In this document: one piece after another, positions 1-9,166 of the stretch | Numbering within the stretch: position 1 is the first letter of the stretch | Layout of the letters: each line of letters opens with the position of its first letter | Assembly: GCA_019695185.1 (NCBI GenBank) | Contig: JAIBAN010000051.1 | Coordinates: 1 to 57,935 of the forward strand | Origin: Blastocatellia bacterium | GTDB lineage: Bacteria; Acidobacteriota; Blastocatellia; Chloracidobacteriales; Chloracidobacteriaceae | Direction of reading: 5' to 3' | DNA: 57,935 nt | The notes under the pieces: model-generated | What the model was told of the DNA's origin: nothing | Seen by the model: the letters and a program-made list of their open reading frames with translations, nothing else | Databases searched by the model: none | Program-made: the position numbers and the translations under genes

Positions 1-1
1 T

Positions 2-43
2 CCAATGAACACTGATGGAAACGGTTCCGGCAGTGTTCATTGG
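2..43. repeat. 13-bp inverted repeat at the window's left edge
   Basis: Bases 2-14 (CCAATGAACACTG) are the exact reverse complement of bases 31-43, around a 16-base loop that is itself nearly palindromic (GGAAACGGTTCC). The left arm places an in-frame TGA at 6-8, right in front of a reading frame that looks like the middle of a propeller protein. The simplest reading is a fold-back or chimeric contig end, not a biological site. A genuine hairpin cannot be excluded. Confidence 0.6.
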
Positions 44-3000
44 TGCCATTTGTGAAGACCGGGACGGAAAGCTCTGGCTGGGAACGAATCAGCCCTTCCT
101 GTTTGCCCTGGACCCACAGACCGGACAAACGTTCCGTCATGACATTTTTACCCGCTTTCCCAAACCGACAGAGGGCCGGATTACCGCCATTGCCGAGGCC
201 CCGGACGGCAGCCTGATATTGGGAACCAATCAAGGGTTTCTGCGCTTTTCCCCCCAAAGCGGCACCCTCACCCCACTGGCGGTTCCCCTTTCACAACCAG
301 CCGTTTCAGCGGCAGTTAATCTGATTGACCCAGGCTTTGCCGATTGCCCCCAGCTTTTTCGAGACCGCCACCAGCAGATTTGGGGAGCTACCAAATCCGG
401 GCTCGTCCGGATTGACCCGGCCACCAACGGCGTCACCGTTTTCCGCAACCACCCGCTCCTGTCCACCACCCTCAGCAATGACAATGTGCGGGCTGTTTTT
501 GAAGACCGCGTTGGAACACTCTGGGTCGGCACACTGGGTGGCGGGTTATGTGCCGCCAATCTTGAAGCCCAGGGATTTCGCAGTTTCAAACGGGACCCGC
601 TGGCCGCCAACACATTGCCGAACAACCTCATCATCGGGATGCTGGTGGACCGCAGTGGCAGAGCCTGGATTGGCTGCCGCGAAGGCGGAGTGGTCTGGCT
701 GGACCCGACTGACGGAACCATGCTGCCCCCGCCCACAGGTTTCACATGGCCGGCGGACCGGCAACACCTCACCGCCAAAACTTTTTATGAGGACCATCAA
801 GGAGACATCTGGATTGGCACCAGCGGCGGCGGTCTTTTCCGTTTTCAACCGGGAACCCGCAGGCTGACCAATTTCAAAAACGCCCCCGGCCTTCCCCCTA
901 CCATCCCGAACAACCATGTCTCCTGCCTGACCGAAGACGAAACCGGCACCATCTGGATTGGCACACGGGGTGGCGGCATCTGTTCGCTTGACCCACAGCG
1001 GGTCCTTTTCACCACATTCACCCACCAGGATAACGACCCTTCCAGTCTGGTTCACGGGTCTGTCCGGAGCCTGGCCGTGGGACGTGACGGCATCCTCTGG
1101 GTCGGAACCAGTTACGGGTTGAGCCGGTTTGACCGGCGTACCAAACAGGCGGTCAATTTTACGGCTGCTCCGAACCGGCCCGGAGGTCTCAGCCACAACG
1201 ACATCTGGGCACTCTGTGAAAGCCGGGACGGGACACTGTGGGTTGGCACTTCCGGCGGCGGCCTGAATCATTACGACCCGCGCAGTCAAACTTTTCAGGT
1301 TCTGACTGAACGCGCAGGACTGGCCAATAACACCGTCAATTCCGTCCTGGCAGACGACCAGGGGCGCATCTGGGCCAGCACCAACCGGGGGCTTTCCTGC
1401 GTGACACCCGGCCCCAGACCGGAGATTCGAAATTTTGCGGCAACGGATGGTTTGCAAAGCGATGAATTCAACCAGGGGGCAGGCTGTCGCACGGCGGCTG
1501 GCGAATTGGTTTTTGGCGGTATCGAAGGCTTGACCGTGGTCACTCCCAGCCGCATTCGCACCAACCCGAACCCGCCGCCGGTGGTCCTGACCGGATTTCG
1601 CAAATTCAACCAGCCGGTCCGGTTCAATCAGCCCCTGAGCGACACGCCAGAAATCCTGATTCGCCACACGGACAACTTCATTGCCTTTGAGTTTGTGGCG
1701 CTCAACTTTGTCAATTCCCGGCAGAATCAGTATGCCTACAAACTGGAAGGCTTTGACCCGGACTGGATTCAGGTGGGGGCCAAACGCGAAGCCACCTATA
1801 CCAACCTGGACGGCGGCCATTACACCTTTCGGGTCAAAGCCTGCAACAATGATGGCTTATGGAACGAGGCTGGTGCCGCCATCCGGTTGCGGGTCCTGCC
1901 GCCCTGGTGGCGCACGCCGCTGGCTTATACCCTGTTTGCCCTCGGAGCGGTCGGTATTGGCTATGGAAGTGTGCGGCTCCGGGTGCGGGCGCTGGAGGAA
2001 CGCAACCGGAAACTTGAATCCAAAGTCACGGAACGGACCAGGGAACTCAAAGACTACGTGGCGCAATTGCAGGATGCCAAACAGGAAACCGAGCGTAAAA
2101 ATGCCGAACTTGACGCCAAAAACCTGCAACTGGATCAAAATCTGCTTGAACTGCGCGAAAAGAACCAGGCACTGATTGAGTCGCAGCAGCAGGCCGACCG
2201 GATTTTTTCCGCGCTGGCCGAAACCCTGCCCGGAACCATCCTGGAGGGAAAATACCGGCTCGACGAAAAAATCGGGGCGGGTGGGTTTGGAGCCGTTTTT
2301 CGCGGGACGCATCTCCGGCTGGACCGCCCGATTGCCGTGAAAATCTTTCGCCCATCACCGGGCAACGACTCGGCGGACGCGGTGGAGCGGTTCCGCCGCG
2401 AAGGCGTTTCCGCCTCCCGGCTCCAGCATCCGAATGCGGTGCAGGTGCTTGATTCGGGGATTTCCGAAGACGGCATCGCCTATCTGGTGATGGAACTGTT
2501 GCAGGGCGAATCGCTGGCCGACGAACTGCGCCGGACCCGGCGGATGCGGCTGCGCCGCGCGGTTGAAATTGTGACGCCGGTCTGTTCCGTGCTGGCCGAA
2601 GCCCATCGTTTGGGGATTGTTCACCGCGACATCAAGCCGGAAAATATTTTCCTCCACCATTCAGGCGAAGGGGAGATTGTCAAAGTGGTGGATTTCGGCA
2701 TTGCCAAACTGGTGGCTGAAACCGCCGTCAGCAGTCCCAAACTGACCGCCACGGGAGGCATTATCGGGACGCCGCTGTATATGTCGCCGGAATGTTTGAG
2801 CAATCAACCGTTTGACGGACGGGCCGATGTCTACAGTCTGGCAGTGACGGTTTATGAAATGCTCTGCGGCGCAACTCCGTTTGAAGGGAAAGCCTCGGGG
2901 TTCGTTGAAATCGTCATGGCACATTTGAAGGACGTGCCCCCGGCGCTGAAAGAACGCAACCCGTTGATTCCCGACGCAGTTGATGCGGTGGTGTTGCAGG

Positions 3001-3302
3001 GCCTGGCCAAATTCCAGGAGCGGCGTCCGACGGCAGCCGTTTTCAGCGCAGCGTTTGCCGCCGCCGCCGAACCCTGGCTGGATGCCGAAAGTCACTTTGA
3101 CCCGTCGTGGTCCTCCCGCGAAACCGTGGTGGATGCACCCACCACCGCCGGAAACATTGCCGAAATGCCGACCATTGCCACCGACCCGCCCGCCTTTGGC
3201 ACTCCGGCTCAGGTAACCGACATGCGGACGGTCACACGTCCCGGAATCCGCACCAACCCCATCACGGATGAAGAAACCGCCCTCAAATTCCCACCGACCT
3301 GA
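15..3302 (+). CDS. Propeller/Y_Y_Y sensor fused to a Ser/Thr protein kinase (5' end unreliable)
   Basis: Predicted transmembrane sensor kinase of 1095 visible residues. Residues ~10-470 hold about ten two-component-regulator propeller blades, each with a D-x-x-G-x-L/I-W-x-G-T signature. A Y_Y_Y domain follows at ~520-625 (YAYKLEGFDPDW near 573), then one membrane segment (~633-655) and a charged coiled coil (~660-735) containing VTERTREL, a linker usually seen before histidine-kinase domains. A Hanks-type kinase follows in place of HisKA: glycine loop near 753, ATP lysine ~776, HRDIKPEN with catalytic Asp ~872, DFG ~893, GTPLYMSPE, and a Thr-rich tail. It probably senses an envelope signal and phosphorylates cytoplasmic proteins. 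No signal peptide is visible because the start is cut or damaged: an in-frame TGA at 6-8 lies inside the edge inverted repeat. Kinase assignment is firm; ligand and targets are unknown. Confidence 0.9.
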   Translation: METVPAVFIGAICEDRDGKLWLGTNQPFLFALDPQTGQTFRHDIFTRFPKPTEGRITAIAEAPDGSLILGTNQGFLRFSPQSGTLTPLAVPLSQPAVSAAVNLIDPGFADCPQLFRDRHQQIWGATKSGLVRIDPATNGVTVFRNHPLLSTTLSNDNVRAVFEDRVGTLWVGTLGGGLCAANLEAQGFRSFKRDPLAANTLPNNLIIGMLVDRSGRAWIGCREGGVVWLDPTDGTMLPPPTGFTWPADRQHLTAKTFYEDHQGDIWIGTSGGGLFRFQPGTRRLTNFKNAPGLPPTIPNNHVSCLTEDETGTIWIGTRGGGICSLDPQRVLFTTFTHQDNDPSSLVHGSVRSLAVGRDGILWVGTSYGLSRFDRRTKQAVNFTAAPNRPGGLSHNDIWALCESRDGTLWVGTSGGGLNHYDPRSQTFQVLTERAGLANNTVNSVLADDQGRIWASTNRGLSCVTPGPRPEIRNFAATDGLQSDEFNQGAGCRTAAGELVFGGIEGLTVVTPSRIRTNPNPPPVVLTGFRKFNQPVRFNQPLSDTPEILIRHTDNFIAFEFVALNFVNSRQNQYAYKLEGFDPDWIQVGAKREATYTNLDGGHYTFRVKACNNDGLWNEAGAAIRLRVLPPWWRTPLAYTLFALGAVGIGYGSVRLRVRALEERNRKLESKVTERTRELKDYVAQLQDAKQETERKNAELDAKNLQLDQNLLELREKNQALIESQQQADRIFSALAETLPGTILEGKYRLDEKIGAGGFGAVFRGTHLRLDRPIAVKIFRPSPGNDSADAVERFRREGVSASRLQHPNAVQVLDSGISEDGIAYLVMELLQGESLADELRRTRRMRLRRAVEIVTPVCSVLAEAHRLGIVHRDIKPENIFLHHSGEGEIVKVVDFGIAKLVAETAVSSPKLTATGGIIGTPLYMSPECLSNQPFDGRADVYSLAVTVYEMLCGATPFEGKASGFVEIVMAHLKDVPPALKERNPLIPDAVDAVVLQGLAKFQERRPTAAVFSAAFAAAAEPWLDAESHFDPSWSSRETVVDAPTTAGNIAEMPTIATDPPAFGTPAQVTDMRTVTRPGIRTNPITDEETALKFPPT

Positions 3303-3475
3303 CCATTGCAGTTTCACTGTGTGACACTTGAAAAAACTGTGACACCCCAATACATCTCTGGTGTCCTGTCCTTTATGTTGAGGACTGACCAGAAAGACCT
3401 TTCTGCTTCAGTTTTCCATGATGCAATGAAATCCGACTGGTTATTGAAACCTCTGACAGGAAGAGAGAACACATC

Positions 3476-4048
3476 ATGAATTTTCGTTGTGCAATGATTC
3501 TGCTGTTTGCCTGGTTGAGTGGAATAACCGGGTTTGCGCAAGACCTCCGTCCCAACACCGTCATCCTTGGACCAGACTACCAAAAAGGCCAGACCAGCAC
3601 GAAAAAACTGGAACTGATTCCGCCCCAAGGCTGGGGCTTTGATAAAGCGGGTGCTGTCAAGGCAGGGCTTTTTGCTGTGTTGGTGCCTTCAGGAAAAAAT
3701 CTGGAAAACACTGACAAAGCCATTACCATCGCCTTTCAGAAAAAAGCCCCGCAAACGCCCGGTCTTGAGAATCTGACCAATTTTTTCAAGGCGGATTTGC
3801 AGAATACACTGGCCAGATTTCCCAATCTGGAAGCAGCCCGCTGGCAGCCTTCTGAATTCGCCCCGGACAAAATAGAGTTTCGGAGCATTGAAATCCGGGG
3901 AAAAATCAAAGGCCAGCCATCTCCTCACCGATTGTTGATGCTTGATGCAGATGACGGTTTTTTCAGCATTACTCTCACCACCGAGACCGTGAAGGAATTG
4001 CACCAACCGGAGTACGAGGCATTTTTCAACCGGATTCGGATTCAATAA
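3476..4048 (+). CDS. Exported protein of unknown function
   Basis: A 190-residue protein with a clear signal peptide (hydrophobic residues ~6-18, cleavage likely after GFAQ near 22). A purine-rich AGGAAGAG lies about 8 bases before the ATG and supports this start. The mature part has no motif I recognise. It is a mixed alpha/beta, lysine-rich sequence ending in a short conserved-looking stretch (EYEAFFNRIRIQ). It stands alone between the propeller kinase and the oppositely oriented HEAT protein. Function unknown; export to the periplasm is the only inference offered. Confidence 0.75.
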   Translation: MNFRCAMILLFAWLSGITGFAQDLRPNTVILGPDYQKGQTSTKKLELIPPQGWGFDKAGAVKAGLFAVLVPSGKNLENTDKAITIAFQKKAPQTPGLENLTNFFKADLQNTLARFPNLEAARWQPSEFAPDKIEFRSIEIRGKIKGQPSPHRLLMLDADDGFFSITLTTETVKELHQPEYEAFFNRIRIQ

Positions 4049-4089
4049 ACCGGACCGGGAATTCAGACTCCTGGCGGAAGAGAGTCAAG

Positions 4090-5358
4090 TTACTGAAACG
4101 CCGCGCTTCTTTCCAATTGCAAAGTCGCTTCCTGACGGGAGTAACTGTCATTGCTTTGGGTCAAAATCCGGTAAAATTCCAGAGACCGTTCCGGACCGAA
4201 TTTGGCAATGGCAGCCAGTGTCACCACAATTCGGGAATCAGAAAAATAGCCATCGAATTTGGGAGGCTTCGCCAATTTCATTTCTTTCAGTGTGGATGAA
4301 AGGGCTGCCAGCCGCGTGAGAAAATCCCCTGACGGTTTGGATCGATGGTGTCCAAATTCGGTTTGTTCGGCAGACTTGGCGACCGCATACAAACGATATA
4401 ACACCGGCAGCGTGCCGGGTGCCTGAATTTCCCCCAAGGCCCAGGCAATCGTACGGTGCACACTGGCCCAGTCTGTATCGAGTGCCGCCACCAAATCTGG
4501 CACAAGACGCGAATCTTTCATCGCACCACAGGCACGGGCGGCATTTTCCCGGACACACCAGTCGGGAGAGCGCAACCCTTCCTGTAAACAAGGAATGACT
4601 TTCGGCCCGGCAAATCTGAAAGCATCGCAAATCACCTGCCGATAGGAATAGGGGTCACGGTACGGCGTTCTTCCCAACAACGTTGCTATCAGAACCGGAT
4701 TGCGAGCGACTTCTTTGCCCAGATTTCTTTGGAAAGCCTCATCGCCCAAAGGCGTCGTCCACGGATAGGCTTTGCACAAGTGCAGCACAAGTGGATTGGC
4801 CAAAGGCACCCAGGCTCTGTAGGCATCCGCAGGTGTCACTGGAATGCGTACCTGACTATCAATCCCAAAGGGCATGCCCCGGCCAGGATTTTTCAGAATT
4901 TCCTCAAAACAGGAAAGCGGAGCTGACTTATCTCCACCTCGAAGGGCCAACGTGGCTGCAACTGCCCGAATGAGCGGGTCAGGATCCTTCAGTGCCGGTT
5001 TGACGGTAGAGGCCGTTCTACTGGATGGGAACTCGGCCAAGCGAACAATTGCGGTGCTGCGCACAACCTGATGGGCGTGCAACAGGCATTTCATGATGAT
5101 TTTCTGGTTGTGTTTGAGGTTTTGCCAAAACGGAGCCGGGGCTTCCTGGAGCGTGCGAGCCACAAGATACGGGTTGGGATTTTCCAAACACTGGCGGATA
5201 AGCTGCTCCGAACTAAAGTCAGGCCGGAACGTTTGGGCTTCGTGCTTTTGACGGATGGAAACTGGGTCTTGAGCAGGAGTGACGTGTTGGGCCTGCACGA
5301 TGGTTGGAACCCACAACCAAAGCACAGCCAGCCCCCACAAACCTTGGAATGGTCGCAT
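4090..5358 (-). CDS. Exported HEAT-repeat protein
   Basis: A 422-residue protein with an N-terminal signal peptide (hydrophobic core LWGLAVLWLWVPTIVQA, cleavage near residue 23). The body is helical. Several HEAT/PBS-lyase-like repeats are visible: one around residues 95-135 (STAIVRLAEF, then DPLIRAVAATLAL) and a clear pair around 245-320 (VRENAARACGAM; SVHRTIAWALGEI). HEAT repeats form curved solenoids that bind proteins; nothing here suggests an enzyme. The start has AGGGAAG ahead of the ATG. It converges on the upstream plus-strand gene and lies on the same strand as the sigma factor behind it, 137 bp away, so co-transcription is possible but not shown. Confidence 0.8.
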   Translation of the reverse strand: MRPFQGLWGLAVLWLWVPTIVQAQHVTPAQDPVSIRQKHEAQTFRPDFSSEQLIRQCLENPNPYLVARTLQEAPAPFWQNLKHNQKIIMKCLLHAHQVVRSTAIVRLAEFPSSRTASTVKPALKDPDPLIRAVAATLALRGGDKSAPLSCFEEILKNPGRGMPFGIDSQVRIPVTPADAYRAWVPLANPLVLHLCKAYPWTTPLGDEAFQRNLGKEVARNPVLIATLLGRTPYRDPYSYRQVICDAFRFAGPKVIPCLQEGLRSPDWCVRENAARACGAMKDSRLVPDLVAALDTDWASVHRTIAWALGEIQAPGTLPVLYRLYAVAKSAEQTEFGHHRSKPSGDFLTRLAALSSTLKEMKLAKPPKFDGYFSDSRIVVTLAAIAKFGPERSLEFYRILTQSNDSYSRQEATLQLERSAAFQ

Positions 5359-5495
5359 GATAGGTACTTCCCTGAAATTGAAATGGAACCGGCTGCCGTT
5401 TGAGAGGAATACCCTTTACACGGTTACCTGAAAGTTCGGTTTCAACTTTTTGGGCAAAGTTTTGACCGACCTGCGACAAACAATGTTCCTGCCGC

Positions 5496-6116
5496 TTACC
5501 GTGTCAGTTCCCGCAGCAGCCACGCCCGTGCGGTGCTCCATTCGCGTTTGACCGTGCGGGGAGAGACTTTCAGCACCTCGGCGGTTTCTTCCACGGTCAG
5601 GCCGCCAAAAAACCGTAACTCCACAATCCGGCTCTGTTGCGGAGCCAGCAACTCCAGTTCTGCCAGTGCGTCGTGCAGGGCCAGCAGTTCCCCCGCCCAT
5701 TCCTGTGACACCACCGCTGCCTGGTCCAAGGTCACGGCAGGTTCCCATCCACCGCGTTTCACTGCCCGGTTGGCGCGGGCATGGTCCACCAGAATGTTGC
5801 GCATGATATGGGCAGCCAAAGCAAAAAAGTGGGCCCGGTTCTGCCACTGGATGTTCTGCCAGTTGATGAGCCGCAGATAGGCTTCATGCACCAAGGCTGT
5901 GGTTTGCAGCGTATGGTCCACCCGCTCGGCCCGGAGGTAATAACTGGCCAAACGGCGCAATTCGTCATAGACCACCGGCATGAGCTTATCCCGTGCCGCA
6001 GCATTGCCGTTGCTCCACTCAAGCAAAAGCTGAGTCAAGTCGTCAGGAGTTTTTAAGGTCACAATGAGTTCAACAAACAGGCGGGTGAGATGTTTTTTCT
6101 TCTCCAAATTGTACAC
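5496..6116 (-). CDS. ECF-type RNA polymerase sigma factor
   Basis: A 206-residue extracytoplasmic-function sigma factor. Region 2 is visible as DELRRLASYYLRAERVDHTLQ followed by the A-H-I-M-R-N-I-L-V-D-H helix. Region 4 carries a helix-turn-helix (FFGGLTVEETAEVLKVSPRTVKREW). The sequence matches the ECF subfamily common in Acidobacteria and Planctomycetes (TIGR02999-like), often found near Ser/Thr kinases and lacking a classical anti-sigma partner. The longest start is a GTG at 6116; a second GTG about 54 bases in would give the family's usual N-terminus (TPDDLTQLLLEW) and may be the true start. It begins 8 bp after the P-type ATPase stop, so the two are probably one transcript. No anti-sigma factor is adjacent. 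Confidence 0.92.
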   Translation of the reverse strand: MYNLEKKKHLTRLFVELIVTLKTPDDLTQLLLEWSNGNAAARDKLMPVVYDELRRLASYYLRAERVDHTLQTTALVHEAYLRLINWQNIQWQNRAHFFALAAHIMRNILVDHARANRAVKRGGWEPAVTLDQAAVVSQEWAGELLALHDALAELELLAPQQSRIVELRFFGGLTVEETAEVLKVSPRTVKREWSTARAWLLRELTR

Positions 6117-6124
6117 CAGTCGCC

Positions 6125-8956
6125 TTACATTGAAACCATTTTTTTTCCTCCTTGAATCCGCAAAATCCAGCCAGCCAGTTCCCGCAGCCAGAGCACCGAA
6201 CTCGCCACCGCCAGACAGACACCCCAGTCATCCAGGTGGAGGGCTTCGGTGCTAAAGGCCACTTGCAAAAACGGAATGTGGACCACCGCAATTTGCAGCA
6301 CCAGGGAAATGCCAACCGCCAGCCAGAGCCAGCCGTTGCGAAACATGCCCTGGAAGGCGCTTTCCGCACCGGCGCGGGCGTTGAAGACATAAAACAACCC
6401 ATAGAGCACAATCGTCGAAAAAGCCATGGTCTGGGCGTAGCGCATGGTTCCCTGCCCTCGAATGAAGCCGCCCGGCAACGCCCAATCCATCACGAGCAGC
6501 GTGCCAATGGTCATGACCACCGCCACGAATATCATCTCAAACCACATTTCCCTGGTGATGATGCGGCTGCAGGGGTCGCGCGGCGGCTGCTTCATGACGT
6601 TGGGGTCGGTCGGGTCGAGGCCCAGCGCCAACGCCGGACCGGCATCGGTCAGCAAATTTATCCATAAAATCTGCGTGGCCAGCAAAGGAACGACAAAACC
6701 CCCCTCATGCGCTTCTTTCAGCCCCAATATTTTGGCAAACACAATTCCCAAAAAGAGCGTCAGGACAATGCCCAGATTTTTGGGGAGCAGAAACCGGAGG
6801 AATTTTTGAATGTTGGCAAAAATGGACCGACCTTCCTCCACAGCCGCGACAATCGAAGCAAAATTGTCATCCGTCAAAATCATGTCCGAGGCGTTTTTGG
6901 AGACATCCGTCCCGGTGATGCCCATGGCGACGCCGATGTCAGCAGCTTTCAGGGCCGGTGCGTCGTTGACGCCATCGCCGGTCATGGCGGTGATGGCACC
7001 CTGGGCTTTGAGCGCCTGGACAATCCGAAGTTTATGCTCCGGTGCGACACGGGCGTAAACGGAAACCTCGTTGACCAATTCCTGCAAGCGCGCATCGTCG
7101 GTTTGCAGCAGTTCGACCCCATGCACTGCCCGCCCGCCCGGTTTGACAATCCCCAAGTCAGTGGCAATCGCTGCCGCCGTGTGGGGATGGTCGCCGGTAA
7201 TCATGATGGCCCGGATTCCAGCAGCCTGGGCCAGTTTGACCGATTCGCGGGCTTCCGGACGGGGTGGGTCGAGCATGCCGACGATGCCCAGAAAAACAAA
7301 TTCCTGTTCCAGTCCTTCGTCGGTCGGGTCTGACACGGTTGCACGGGGCAGTGACCGACAGGCCAGCCCAATCGTACGCAGGGCCTCGCGGGCCAACTGC
7401 TCAACCGAAGCCAGAATTTCCCGGCGGCGGGCGGCTGAAAGCGGACGTTCCTCCGTTCCCACCCGTTCCGCCGTACAACGGGCCAGCAATACGTCGGGCG
7501 CACCTTTGGCCACCACCAGCACCCGTTCCGGCTGTTCGGTGTCGGCATGCACTGTGCTCATCAGTTTGCGTTCGGAGCTGAAGGGCACCTCCCCCAGCCG
7601 GGGAAACCGCTGCGCCAGTTCCTCCAGGGTCAATCCTGCTTTGCAGGCAGCCACCAGCAAAGCTCCCTCGGTCGGGTCGCCCTGGATGGTCCAGCCGTCG
7701 GCCTCCTGCCGGAGTGCAGCATTATTAACCAGAGCGGCAGCCCGCAAGGTACTATTCACCTCGTCAGAAACCGGTCCGGCTGCAATGGGTTTTCCATTGT
7801 GGTGGAGGTCGCCGCTTGGTTCGTATCCAACCCCGGTTACGGCCACCCGCCCACTGGGAGTCACTACCGCCTGAATCGTCATTTCGTTCTTGGTGAGTGT
7901 GCCGGTTTTATCCGAGCAAATGACGGTGGTTGAACCCAGTGTTTCAACCGCTGCCAGTTTCCGGACAATCACGTGGCGGCGCGCCATCCGCTGCATACCC
8001 AGCGAAAGCACAATCGTGGTGACGGCGGTCAAGGCTTCGGGAACGGCTCCGACAGCGAGCGAAACCGCCCAGACCAGTACATCGGCAGCAGCAGTCCAGC
8101 TTTTAATCCGGCTGGTGGCAATGATGGCCACGCTGGTTACAGCGGCAATTGCAATCACGACCAATCCCAACACCCGGCCAAAACGGTCCAGTTCTTTTTG
8201 CAGCGGAGTCGGTTCGTTTTCCTCCTGTTGGAGGGAAAGCGCGATTTTTCCCAATTCGGTCTGCACACCGGTGGCAGTCACCAGCACCCGGCCCCGTCCG
8301 GTCACCACCGAAGTTCCCCGAAAGACCATGTTGGTCTGGTCGCCAATTCCAGCCAGTTCCTCAATGGCGTCAGTGGTTTTGACCACCGGTGCGCTCTCTC
8401 CGGTTAAAGCGGACTCCGCCACCCGCAGGGCAATCGCCTCAATGACCCGCCCATCGGCAGCCAGCGTGGTCCCTTCTTCCACCACCAGAATGTCGCCGGG
8501 AACCACTTCTGCAGCCGAAATGGTGATTGGACGCCCTTCCCGCAACACGACGGATTGCGGGGCGCTCAAAGCCTGCAACGACTGGGCAGCATGTTCGGCC
8601 CGGTTTTCCTGAACAAACCCTAAAATCCCATTGAGCAGCACTACCACAAAAATCGTGATGGTTTCATAGGGCAGGGATGTATCGCGGTCGAGTGTCCAGG
8701 CCACAAACGACAATACGGTTGCCACCAACAGTAAAATTGTCAGCGAGTCGGTAAAATGTGACAGGAATCTACGCCAAAGGGGTATTGGCGGGGCCGATGG
8801 CAATTCGTTCCGTCCGTGGCGTTCCAGCCGTAACCGTGCTTCCGCTTCGGTTAAACCGGTTTCGCGATTGCCGGCAAATTTTTCCAGCGCCGTTGCGACC
8901 GAAAGCCGGTATGCTTGTTTTTCCAAATGCTCCATATTGAAATGAATGGGATTCAA
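6125..8956 (-). CDS. Cation-transporting P-type ATPase, probably Ca2+ (P2 type)
   Basis: A full-length 943-residue P2-type ATPase that should pump a cation, most likely Ca2+, out of the cytoplasm. In order: cation-ATPase N-terminal domain (1-70), two membrane helices, actuator domain with TGES, M3-M4 with VPEAL, phosphorylation motif [11 protein letters not shown] (~residue 345), nucleotide domain, hinge [11 protein letters not shown], and a six-helix C-terminal bundle. By comparison with SERCA, the site II ligands are present (Glu in VPEAL; Asn and Asp in NLLTDAG). The M5 Glu of site I is replaced (NLGIV), which suggests one Ca2+ per cycle, as in PMCA pumps. It is the first gene of a probable operon with the ECF sigma factor. 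Its upstream region holds a paired-arm repeat element shared with the divergent kinase. Confidence 0.93.
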   Translation of the reverse strand: MNPIHFNMEHLEKQAYRLSVATALEKFAGNRETGLTEAEARLRLERHGRNELPSAPPIPLWRRFLSHFTDSLTILLLVATVLSFVAWTLDRDTSLPYETITIFVVVLLNGILGFVQENRAEHAAQSLQALSAPQSVVLREGRPITISAAEVVPGDILVVEEGTTLAADGRVIEAIALRVAESALTGESAPVVKTTDAIEELAGIGDQTNMVFRGTSVVTGRGRVLVTATGVQTELGKIALSLQQEENEPTPLQKELDRFGRVLGLVVIAIAAVTSVAIIATSRIKSWTAAADVLVWAVSLAVGAVPEALTAVTTIVLSLGMQRMARRHVIVRKLAAVETLGSTTVICSDKTGTLTKNEMTIQAVVTPSGRVAVTGVGYEPSGDLHHNGKPIAAGPVSDEVNSTLRAAALVNNAALRQEADGWTIQGDPTEGALLVAACKAGLTLEELAQRFPRLGEVPFSSERKLMSTVHADTEQPERVLVVAKGAPDVLLARCTAERVGTEERPLSAARRREILASVEQLAREALRTIGLACRSLPRATVSDPTDEGLEQEFVFLGIVGMLDPPRPEARESVKLAQAAGIRAIMITGDHPHTAAAIATDLGIVKPGGRAVHGVELLQTDDARLQELVNEVSVYARVAPEHKLRIVQALKAQGAITAMTGDGVNDAPALKAADIGVAMGITGTDVSKNASDMILTDDNFASIVAAVEEGRSIFANIQKFLRFLLPKNLGIVLTLFLGIVFAKILGLKEAHEGGFVVPLLATQILWINLLTDAGPALALGLDPTDPNVMKQPPRDPCSRIITREMWFEMIFVAVVMTIGTLLVMDWALPGGFIRGQGTMRYAQTMAFSTIVLYGLFYVFNARAGAESAFQGMFRNGWLWLAVGISLVLQIAVVHIPFLQVAFSTEALHLDDWGVCLAVASSVLWLRELAGWILRIQGGKKMVSM

Positions 8957-8996
8957 GGTTGTTTACCACCGTGCCAGGATATGGTAACACAATTAC

Positions 8997-9158
8997 TTCA
9001 GGGTCCAGGGTTCAGGGTCCAGGGTTCAGGGTCTTCAGATACCAGGAAATTTGAGGCTTTGCATTGTGATTCAATTGTCAATTGTCCGTTCAGAAGCCCC
9101 TGAACCCTGAACCCTGGACCCTGGATCCTAAACCCTGAACCCTGAACCCTAAACCCTG
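8997..9158. repeat. Paired-arm heptamer repeat element (GGGTTCA/GGGTCCA)
   Basis: The left arm (8997-9038) is a tandem of GGGTCCA and GGGTTCA units. The right arm (9097-9158) is its reverse complement (CCCTGAA, CCCTGGA). The ~58-base spacer contains a short CAATTGT repeat. It lies between two divergent genes, so it is not a simple terminator. The right arm ends 8 bases before the start of the plus-strand kinase, which has no visible Shine-Dalgarno sequence. Confidence 0.85.
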
Positions 9159-9166
9159 CTTCGCCT

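Noticed and set aside
546..1820. Long minus-strand frame inside the propeller kinase
   Set aside because: It is a shadow of the repeated plus-strand propeller coding sequence, with no recognisable domain.
8997..9158. Telomere-like end repeat (GGGTTCA resembles telomeric units)
   Set aside because: It is internal, occurs with a complementary arm, and different sites use different units; no sign of a linear end.
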